Origin: Bacteroidetes bacterium GWF2_33_16
GTDB taxonomy: Bacteria; Bacteroidota; Bacteroidia; Bacteroidales; UBA12077
Direction: 5' to 3'
Assembly (NCBI GenBank): GCA_001768565.1
Contig: MEOE01000009.1
Span: forward strand, 1-32,154
Length of the DNA stretch: 32,154 nucleotides
Shown here: positions 25,143-32,154 of the stretch, piece after piece
How positions within the stretch are numbered: the stretch's first letter is position 1
Layout of the letters: each line of letters begins with the position of its first letter
Made by a program: the position numbers and the translations under genes
The notes under the pieces: generated by a model
Database searches by the model: none
What the model was told of the DNA's origin: nothing
The model's input: the letters and a program-made list of their open reading frames with translations, nothing else

Positions 25143-27116
25143 TTAATTATAAGCTTTTGATAAAAGTTCACACAAATTATTAGAGAATTCTACTGGATTC
25201 TCTAATTCAAAACCTTCTATAAGCAATGCCTGATTATAAAGAATTTCACTTATATTCTTTAACTCAGCATTACTATTCTTTTTGTTATATACTTTTTCTA
25301 TTACTGAGAATATTGCATGATCGGGATTGATTTCCAAAATTTTCGATGCCTTTGGAGCAACTTGATTTACACCCTTAAGTAATTGCTCCATATTAAAAGA
25401 TGCACCTGAATTTGAGTTTACAAAGCACACAGGACTTGATTTTAATCTTTTACTAATTTTTACATCCTTCACTTTACCTTCTAATTGTGCTTTAATCGCT
25501 TCGAGTAATTCTTTATATTCGCTATTCTTATCTTTTTCTTCTTTTTCACCTTCTGCTGCATTATCTTTTTCATCCTTCTTTAAAATATCATTAAGATTAA
25601 AATCTTCTCGGGTTACTGATTTTAGCTTATAATCCTTATATTTATCTAAGTTTTGTGTTAAAAACTCATCTATTTTATCTACAAAATAAAGTACTTCAAT
25701 ATTCCTTTCTTTGAATATTTCCAATTGTGGCATTCGTTTAATCGTATCTTGATCTTTTGCTGCAGCATAATATATTTCTTTTTGACCTTCGGGCATTCGT
25801 TCAACATATTCATTTAATGTTGTCATCTTTGATTCATCATTTGAAGTATTAAACAAAATCAAGTCTTCAAGCTTTTCTTTATTTTTATACTCCATATAAA
25901 TACCGCCTTTCAATGATTTACCAAATTCAGGCCAGATTTCTTCATACTTATCCCTACTATCTTTTAAAAGTTTTTTTAATGCTTCTAAAATTTTCTTTTC
26001 AAGATTTTTGCCTATAACTTTAAGTTGAGCATCATGTTGTAAAATTTCTCTTGAAATATTTAATGAAAAATCTGAAGAATCTACTAATCCCCTGACAAAC
26101 CTCAAATGATCAGGTAAAAGGTCTTTACAATCATTCATTATAAAAACACTATTAGAATATAGCTGTATCCCTTTGGAAAAATCTCTATCATACAAATCTG
26201 ACGGTGCTTTTGATGGAATAAACAATAAAGCGGTAAATTCAACTTTCCCTTCAAGGTTCAGATGAATTACTTCTGCAAATTCATTCCAGTCATGAAAATG
26301 ATGTTTATAAAATTGAAAATACTCCTCATTTGTAATATTTTTTTTATTTTTCTTCCAAATTGGAGTAATCGAATTTAATACCTTATTATCAATTATTGTT
26401 TCGGGTTTTGCTCCCTCAACTGCTTTCCCGTCCTTATCCATTGGGGTTTCTTCCCTGTAAAAGTCCATATGGATAGGATAGCTAATATAATTTGAATATT
26501 TTTTTACTAAATTTTGAATAGTATATTGATTAGAAAAATCTTCTGAAGGATTTGTTGAATCCATAGCTTCCTTTCTAAGGTACAAAGTAATTTTTGTTCC
26601 TCTTTTATTAGCATCAATTTCTTCAATGGTATAATTACCATCTCCTTCAGATTCCCATCTTACTCCTTTTTCAGCTCTTGCTGAACATGTAATTATTTCA
26701 ACTCTTTCGGCCACCATAAAAGATGAGTAAAAACCCACTCCAAATTTACCTATCAGATCAACATCATCACTCTCTTTAAGCTTTTCAGCAAATGCTTTCG
26801 TTCCTGATTTTGCAATTGTTCCAATATTCTCAATTACTTCATCATAAGTCATTCCAATTCCGTTATCAGAAATTGTTAGAGTTTTATTACTCTTATTTAC
26901 ATCTATCTCGATTTTCAGCTCATAGTCATTTCCTAATAATTCATGATCTGTTAAAGATTGAAAATGAACCTTATCCAAAGCATCTGATGAATTTGAAATG
27001 AGTTCTCTTAAAAATATCTCTCTGTGTGTATATAAAGAGTTAATCATTAAGTTCAGTAACTCCTTTGTTTCAGCCTGAAATGAGCAAACTTTTTTTTTCT
27101 TATTTCCTTTTGACAT
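25143..27116 (-). CDS. htpG: HSP90-family chaperone HtpG
   Basis: This 657-residue protein is a full-length bacterial HSP90 without the organelle-type inserts. The GHKL ATPase domain shows 'FLRELISNSSDALDK' (catalytic Glu), 'ISDNGIGM', 'GTIAKSGT' and 'GKFGVGFYSSFMVAE'. The middle domain has 'LFIPSKAP', 'RGLVDSSDFSLNISREILQ' and 'IMNDCKDLLPDHLRFV'. A charged linker rich in Lys/Glu lies near 525-545, before the C-terminal dimerisation domain. The basic N-terminus (MSKGNKKKK) is unusual. Bacterial HtpG is known to be needed for some NRPS/PKS products (for example colibactin and albicidin), so its place in this operon fits a dedicated chaperone. Whether it is the only copy in the genome cannot be seen. 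A 172-bp gap upstream may hold a promoter. Confidence 0.97.
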   Translation of the reverse strand: MSKGNKKKKVCSFQAETKELLNLMINSLYTHREIFLRELISNSSDALDKVHFQSLTDHELLGNDYELKIEIDVNKSNKTLTISDNGIGMTYDEVIENIGTIAKSGTKAFAEKLKESDDVDLIGKFGVGFYSSFMVAERVEIITCSARAEKGVRWESEGDGNYTIEEIDANKRGTKITLYLRKEAMDSTNPSEDFSNQYTIQNLVKKYSNYISYPIHMDFYREETPMDKDGKAVEGAKPETIIDNKVLNSITPIWKKNKKNITNEEYFQFYKHHFHDWNEFAEVIHLNLEGKVEFTALLFIPSKAPSDLYDRDFSKGIQLYSNSVFIMNDCKDLLPDHLRFVRGLVDSSDFSLNISREILQHDAQLKVIGKNLEKKILEALKKLLKDSRDKYEEIWPEFGKSLKGGIYMEYKNKEKLEDLILFNTSNDESKMTTLNEYVERMPEGQKEIYYAAAKDQDTIKRMPQLEIFKERNIEVLYFVDKIDEFLTQNLDKYKDYKLKSVTREDFNLNDILKKDEKDNAAEGEKEEKDKNSEYKELLEAIKAQLEGKVKDVKISKRLKSSPVCFVNSNSGASFNMEQLLKGVNQVAPKASKILEINPDHAIFSVIEKVYNKKNSNAELKNISEILYNQALLIEGFELENPVEFSNNLCELLSKAYN

Positions 27117-27288
27117 TGTTAAATAATTACTTTAAAATTTAGATTATGTATTTTTTGTGTTTTTGTATGATTAATATTAAGTTATGCTTTTAAAGCAAAC
27201 ATTGTACCAGAATAATGAATACTGTAAATTTGGCATATTATACTATAAAATACATAAATAGATAAATCTATTTTTTATAAGTTCCTTT

Positions 27289-28098
27289 TTAAACTATTTT
27301 TCTTAAATAATGTTGAACACCTAAATATTTATCCCAATCCTGCGGATATCCTAGTGAGACCTCCTCATGTCTGACTCCATTAATTATTTTTGTAGAACGA
27401 ATATGCAAGTGCCCATATATACCTATCTTAATATTATATTCATCTAACCATTTCTAGGTATGAGTAGTTCCACACCAAATTGGAAATCTTGGAAATGTGT
27501 ATATTTTACCAAGTTCCTTTAGAAGTGGATAATGATTAATAATAATAATTGGAATATCTTTTTGAATTGCATTCAATCGCTTTTCGGTATAAAAACACCT
27601 GACATTGCACCATTCGGTAACTGTTTTATACGGATCTGAAAAAAGCAAATCTTCATCAGCACAAATAACACCAGATTCCGCTGCCCACTCTATTTCTTTA
27701 CCTTTTTTAACAACGTTTGGTTTGTAACTATAATCATATAAAGTCATAATAGGTGCTAAACAATAGTTCTTTCCTTCGTGATTAAAGTTTAAGTATTTAT
27801 CTTCAGGTGTAAAGACTCCATATTCGTGACAAATTGACACTAATTTTTTATATTTTTCATTACCTTTAAAACTATTACTGTTCAAAGGGAAAGTCCATAA
27901 ATCATGGTTTCCTGGAGTCCATATTATTTTAGCAAACTTTAAATTTAATACTGATAATGCAAATTTTAAATGCTCATCTGTTTCCCCTATGTCTCCAGCA
28001 AGTACAAGCCAATCATCCCCATAATCAGGCAAATCAATTAGAGCATTTTGATTTACCTTGTTTGCCAAATGTAAGTCACTTATAGCATATAAACTCAT
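27289..28098 (-). pseudogene. Calcineurin-like metallophosphoesterase interrupted by TAG (PptH-like?)
   Basis: The open frame starts at 28098 and reads 214 residues to a TAG at 27454-27456, yet the same frame continues for 54 more residues to TAA at 27289-27291. The full 269-residue reading has all metallophosphoesterase motifs: 'SDLHLA' (D8, H10), 'LAGDIGE' (D36), 'PGNHDLW' (N64/H65), 'IINHYP' (H189) and, only after the TAG, 'GIYGHLHIRS' (H230/H232). The late part also holds 'GVRHEEVSLGYPQDW', typical of actinobacterial relatives encoded beside PPTase genes. The truncated product would lack the last metal ligands and should be inactive. Possible explanations are a true nonsense mutation at codon 215, amber suppression, or a sequence error. 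The relationship to phosphopantetheinyl hydrolase PptH is inferred. Confidence 0.85.
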
Positions 28099-28147
28099 TT
28101 TAAATCATCTTTTCTTTATCTTACATTTTATTTTGCTTATTTGAAGG

Positions 28148-28834
28148 CTAAATAATTGATTTCAGCACATTTTCACCATTTATAACGATTTCAGTACAAG
28201 AAAATCGAACAGCTTCTATTGACTTATCTGGATAATAAATAATCCCAGCTCCATAAGGAATACCATAGCCTTTTAATTGCCCGTCTTCTAGCTTAACTTG
28301 TTTACTTAAATTATGCCAATCATCATTTGCATGTACATCAATTATAAAAGGGACTAATTGTAATGTATCGAATCCTATCTCTTTCTCTTCATCTTCAAAA
28401 TCAGCTCGATATCCCTTTACTCCCAATTGAACCGCTCCTGCTGAAACACCTATTAAGATAGCTCCTTGAGAATATTTTTCGATTATTATCTTATCCCAAC
28501 CATTTCGTTTAATAATATCCCAACCTTTTTCAATATCACCGCCTGCCAGTAAAATTATACCTGCACTTTTCAAAAATATAGTATCATCAGTATCAGGATT
28601 CGATTTAATCATTCGACAATTTCTAACACCAATCTGCTGCATTGCAGACTCAAAGATCTCATAGAACTGCGGATTATCATTATTTGATGCTCCTATATAG
28701 GCAGATTTTATTTCTTCTAATTGTGATTCTTGATGCATAAGCCTTTTAATCCTGCTTAAAAAATCATCATCTCTCTTATAAAATAGCAACTTACTATCAG
28801 ACAGTAAGAATATTGGCTTTACTCTTTTATCCAT
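28148..28834 (-). CDS. Peptidase S51 / cyanophycinase-like protein
   Basis: This 228-residue protein has the class I glutamine-amidotransferase-like fold of peptidase E and cyanophycinase. Visible parts are 'IKSAYIGASNNDNPQFYEIF', the loop 'GIILLAGGDIEKGWDII', the nucleophile elbow 'LIGVSAGAVQLG' (catalytic Ser) and a late 'FIIDVHANDDWHNL' with the probable catalytic His. Such enzymes cleave dipeptides with N-terminal Asp or beta-Asp linkages, or cyanophycin; some occur in peptide biosynthetic clusters. ATG at 28834 is preferred over an in-frame TTG at 28852. It is 49 bp before the metallophosphoesterase and 72 bp after the exporter gene, and so probably co-transcribed. The substrate is unknown. 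Confidence 0.85.
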   Translation of the reverse strand: MDKRVKPIFLLSDSKLLFYKRDDDFLSRIKRLMHQESQLEEIKSAYIGASNNDNPQFYEIFESAMQQIGVRNCRMIKSNPDTDDTIFLKSAGIILLAGGDIEKGWDIIKRNGWDKIIIEKYSQGAILIGVSAGAVQLGVKGYRADFEDEEKEIGFDTLQLVPFIIDVHANDDWHNLSKQVKLEDGQLKGYGIPYGAGIIYYPDKSIEAVRFSCTEIVINGENVLKSII

Positions 28835-28906
28835 AACACTTATTTTGAACAAGAAAAAATAATCATTAATTTATAAATACATTCCTTACATTTATAAAAC
28901 TAAGTT

Positions 28907-31900
28907 TTACATTTCTTGATACTCAATAACTTTCCCCATATCCATTTTTATTATCCTATCTGCAACATCAAAATAATTATCATCATGAGTAATTGCAATT
29001 ATTATTTTTCCTTTCTTTTTCATCTCAGGTAATATCTTTCTATAAAAGATTTTTTTATACTCTGGATCCTGGTCAGCTGCCCATTCATCAAAAAGATATA
29101 TCTGCGAATCTTCTAAAAAACATTTCATTAATGATAACCTTTTTCGCTGTCCGTTTGATAAATTAATTGTAGAAAAAGAATCATTTTCGACACTAACTTT
29201 ACTATCAAGTTTTAATAATTTTAATAAATAATCTATTTCTTCTTTTTTATCATCTGTTTCGATACCATAAAGTTTTTTAAATATATGATGGTTACTAAAG
29301 ATGGTTGAAAATAGCCCCCCCAATTCAATATTATTAATTTTTTCCCCATTAATTTCTATAAGACCATCATCTGCAGCATATAGTCCTGTTAAGAGGTTTG
29401 CCAATGTTGTTTTACCACTTCCATTTCCACCTATAACAAATAAAATTTCACCACTATTGATATTTAAATTAATTGGCCCAACCTTAAAACTACTATCCTC
29501 ATCTCCATTTTTATATTCAAAAACTAATCCTTGAACTGATAAACTTTTAATAATTATTTTTTTATTTTTTATATTTAATATATCTGAGAACTCTAAATCC
29601 GGATTAATATCATCAATAAAATCTTTTATTCTTTTCCATGATACTTTAATTTGTATAATATTTGGGATTGAACTTAAAACTCCATTTATGGGACCAATCA
29701 AATATAACACTATCATTATAAAACCAATTAGCTTATAACTTGGTATCTCAGAAAACAAAAACGGAATTAGAAAACTTACAGTTCCCAGAACTAGAATAAG
29801 AAGTGTTTCGCCTATTAAAAATGCATTTATGAACTTTACTAAAGCCATATTAGATTTATTTCGTAATTCTAAACATGAAACATCTATTTCCTTGGTATAT
29901 TCTTTTTTCTTCATGCCTGATAAGCTTAATTCTTTAAATCCATACAATAATCCATCTATCAATCCTGAAAAAATATTTGAAGTATCCCTTGCCTGTTCAA
30001 ATAGTATTCTTGTTTTTTTACTAACTATAAAATATAAAGCTGATACGCAAACTATAACTATAAGAATTAATATGGTAGCAGTTAATGAAATTGTTCCTAA
30101 ATAAATAAAAACACCTACTATCGTTATCGTATTAGATATCAAACTAATTATGATATTCACTGAATTAGATATTGTTGCAGTATCTTGGTTTAATGTTGCA
30201 ATTACTCGACCATTGTCTATTTTTTCGAATTTCTGAAATGAAGATAAGAAAATCTTATTTACAAGTTTCATTCTTAGATCATAAACGATAGACAATGAAA
30301 TATTTATCAATTTTGTCTGAACAGTTTTTCTGCTTGAAATATAAAAGACCAATATTAATGCAAAATAATACAAAAGATAAATGAGTTTGGCTTCACTTCC
30401 TATGGCATTAATTAATAATAAAATTATGGTCATATTAGCTAAACCTGACATTATACTTAGTATAACGATCATAGGTAATGATCTAAAATATTGATTTTTT
30501 GTAGGAATTATAGTTGATATTGCGCTTAAAATCCAAACTCCAATTATAGCACTAACAAATAATATACACGCAAACAAGTAACTACCTGGAGCCCAAACAA
30601 TAGCTGAATCCCAGGAAAAACCCATTAATGCTTTAGGAATCAAATAAATACCATACATAAATGGTATAGTTAAAAGTAAGTCCCAAAACATTATTAAAAC
30701 CGTTTTTAGTCCAATGACCTTAAACTTACGTTTTCTTGTGATAATTCCCTTTACAACCCATATAAAAATAATAAAAACACCAATTACAAACACCATAAGA
30801 ATTAATGAAATCAGAGAAAAGACCTTATCTATACTGTTTTCGGGTATAGGTATTTCGCTTATATCTTCATTATTAAGTATGTGTAGAATTGAATTACCCA
30901 GATAAGGGGTATAAGAACTATTTGAATTTGCTAATATAGCAATACCTATTTTTTTATTAGGTAAAAATCCTACAAATGATGAAAAGTTAGGATTTAAACC
31001 TTCATGATAAACCATAGGCTCACCATAAGGTTCTACCATCCAACCTGAAGCATATGATGATAATCCATTTGGAGTAACTGTAAAATCAGGAAGATGAGAC
31101 TTGTTTATTATGTCTTCAAAACAATTCTTATCAATAGAGAGTTGATATTTTAACCATTTGGCCATATCTTCTCCATTTGAAATTACATACCCTGCAGGAT
31201 TATTTCCTCTAAATCTTGGTGCTTGATATTCCCTTGGAGAAAAAAAGCTTATTTTATATCCTTTTGCAGGATTGCCATTCTCAGGAGTTCCAACTGAGGT
31301 ATATTCTAACTCCAAGGTCTGAAATATATTTTTTTGCATATATTCTTCAAATGGAAGATGGCTTATCTTCTCTATTATTAATCCTAGAATATCGTAGTTG
31401 ATTGTAGAATATTCATATTCTTTCCCTGGTAATCTTTTTAATTTCAATTCATTAATTATTCGAACCGTTCTTTCAAGCATATCATCACTTTCACCTTGTG
31501 GAATTTTTGAAATTATTTCCATCGGAATTCCTGATGTATGATGTAATAATTCTTTAATAGTTATTTGAACCTCTTTACCTTCATAAAATACTTTAAACCA
31601 AGGAATATATCTTGAAGTGTTATCATCAAGGTTTATTATTCCTTCTTTTTCCATTTTAAGTATTGCTAATGCAGTGAAAGCTTTAGTAGTAGATCCTAAT
31701 TCAAACAATGTTTTAGAAGTAACTGGAATTTTATTTTCAATATCTGCATATCCCCATGTTTTTATGAAAGTGTTTTTTTCATCAACAAGAATAAATGATA
31801 ATCCAGGGATATCTGCTTCATTATATAAAGATTCAACTTTCTCATATATTTTTATATATTTTCTTTGAATAGAATCTTTTTGAGCAAATGAAGAATAAAA

Positions 31901-31957
31901 TGAGAATTGTGCTATACTTATTGTTATTAGTCCGTATATAATAAATCTTCTTTTCAT
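28907..31957 (-). CDS. Serine hydrolase fused to SyrD/PvdE-type cyclic peptide exporter
   Basis: This 1016-residue fusion begins with a signal sequence (1-25) and a periplasmic beta-lactamase/DD-peptidase-like domain (about 30-365). That domain has S89-x-x-K92 ('GSTTK'), Y183-S-T in place of the usual Y-x-N, and H318-E-G in place of H-x-G. Three to four membrane segments (about 380-485) follow, then the ABC membrane domain (about 490-770). The C-terminal ATPase has Walker A 'GGNGSGKT' (843-850), signature 'LSNGQ' (933-937), Walker B and the family hallmark 'LFDEWAADQDPEYKKIFY' (955-972), and H991. The hallmark is that of cyclic (lipo)peptide exporters. The likely role is export of a nonribosomal peptide with hydrolysis or resistance at the periplasmic face. 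It is the first gene of the cluster within the window. Confidence 0.95.
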   Translation of the reverse strand: MKRRFIIYGLITISIAQFSFYSSFAQKDSIQRKYIKIYEKVESLYNEADIPGLSFILVDEKNTFIKTWGYADIENKIPVTSKTLFELGSTTKAFTALAILKMEKEGIINLDDNTSRYIPWFKVFYEGKEVQITIKELLHHTSGIPMEIISKIPQGESDDMLERTVRIINELKLKRLPGKEYEYSTINYDILGLIIEKISHLPFEEYMQKNIFQTLELEYTSVGTPENGNPAKGYKISFFSPREYQAPRFRGNNPAGYVISNGEDMAKWLKYQLSIDKNCFEDIINKSHLPDFTVTPNGLSSYASGWMVEPYGEPMVYHEGLNPNFSSFVGFLPNKKIGIAILANSNSSYTPYLGNSILHILNNEDISEIPIPENSIDKVFSLISLILMVFVIGVFIIFIWVVKGIITRKRKFKVIGLKTVLIMFWDLLLTIPFMYGIYLIPKALMGFSWDSAIVWAPGSYLFACILFVSAIIGVWILSAISTIIPTKNQYFRSLPMIVILSIMSGLANMTIILLLINAIGSEAKLIYLLYYFALILVFYISSRKTVQTKLINISLSIVYDLRMKLVNKIFLSSFQKFEKIDNGRVIATLNQDTATISNSVNIIISLISNTITIVGVFIYLGTISLTATILILIVIVCVSALYFIVSKKTRILFEQARDTSNIFSGLIDGLLYGFKELSLSGMKKKEYTKEIDVSCLELRNKSNMALVKFINAFLIGETLLILVLGTVSFLIPFLFSEIPSYKLIGFIMIVLYLIGPINGVLSSIPNIIQIKVSWKRIKDFIDDINPDLEFSDILNIKNKKIIIKSLSVQGLVFEYKNGDEDSSFKVGPINLNINSGEILFVIGGNGSGKTTLANLLTGLYAADDGLIEINGEKINNIELGGLFSTIFSNHHIFKKLYGIETDDKKEEIDYLLKLLKLDSKVSVENDSFSTINLSNGQRKRLSLMKCFLEDSQIYLFDEWAADQDPEYKKIFYRKILPEMKKKGKIIIAITHDDNYFDVADRIIKMDMGKVIEYQEM

Positions 31958-32154
31958 AAATCCTAAGTTTAACTATTTAATTAAATTGTATAAGTGTTTT
32001 TATAAAAGTATATAAAATAGAAATAAAACCTGATAAAAATTTATTTTATTCAAATCATAAGAAGACAATATTAAAATTATACTCATTTGCTGAAGAAAAA
32101 GAAATAGTTATAATCTCTCATAGTATAAAGCTCATATTATAACATTCATTAAAT
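31958..32154. other. Non-coding upstream region at the window edge
   Basis: These 197 bp precede the exporter gene on the minus strand. They are very AT-rich and hold no open frame of note and no clear hairpin. A promoter of the exporter-led operon may lie here, or the region may be internal to a longer transcript that starts with genes beyond the window. Confidence 0.4.

Noticed and set aside
27196..27203. -7 promoter box upstream of htpG on the minus strand (AATGTTTG)
   Set aside because: It mismatches the first base of TAnnTTTG and has no -33 partner, so evidence is too weak to list.
29301..31868. Plus-strand open frames inside the exporter fusion gene
   Set aside because: They are antisense shadows of a continuous 1016-codon gene with complete ABC and hydrolase motifs.

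Overview
The window looks like a chromosomal segment of a Bacteroidota bacterium, probably class Bacteroidia; the exact lineage cannot be read from this sequence. The reasons are the AT-rich DNA, two SusC/SusD outer-membrane pairs, lipoproteins with Bacteroidota-type lipoboxes, a LytS/LytTR two-component pair, a four-helix-bundle (S23/IVP) gene with heptamer repeats, and the absence of Shine-Dalgarno sites. No rRNA or tRNA gene and no CRISPR array was seen.

Region 1 (1-3464): a (TAGCAGT)n tandem repeat, a four-helix-bundle gene and inverted copies of the same heptamer form a small cassette directly upstream of a HlyD-type membrane fusion protein. An acyl-ACP thioesterase and a convergent secreted protein of unknown function follow. 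Region 2 (3505-13988): two minus-strand SusCD units lie in tandem. The distal one is susC-susD-lipoprotein (8841 to 3555) and the proximal one is susC-susD (13862 to 9217). Each ends in a good hairpin terminator, and each susC has the same 14-bp motif about 110 bp upstream. No enzyme is present, so the substrate is unknown. Region 3 (14244-16058): a divergent LytS-type sensor kinase and LytTR response regulator, which are candidate regulators of the neighbouring SusCD units.

Region 4 (16081-20900): a low-density stretch with a SpoIIAA/STAS-like small protein, a PD40 (TolB-like) secreted protein, a small exported orphan, several unexplained repeats, and a decayed ISAon1/ISL3-like insertion sequence with one nonsense and at least one frameshift lesion. 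The IS sits at the border of region 5.

Region 5 (20899-31957) is the most interesting part. Eleven minus-strand genes look like the accessory end of a nonribosomal-peptide-type biosynthetic locus. In transcription order they are: a serine hydrolase fused to a SyrD/PvdE-type cyclic-peptide exporter; an S51/cyanophycinase-like peptidase; a metallophosphoesterase broken by an amber codon just before its last metal-binding motif; an HSP90 (HtpG); three small unrecognised proteins, one resembling a catalytically dead GIY-YIG fold; an MBL-fold hydrolase; a type II thioesterase; a LolD/MacB-type ATPase without a permease; and a Sfp-type phosphopantetheinyl transferase. No synthetase is in the window. 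If one exists it should lie beyond position 32154, upstream in the direction of transcription. The co-occurrence of an HSP90, a phosphopantetheinyl transferase, a possible phosphopantetheinyl hydrolase and three unknown small proteins is the best candidate here for an undescribed system.
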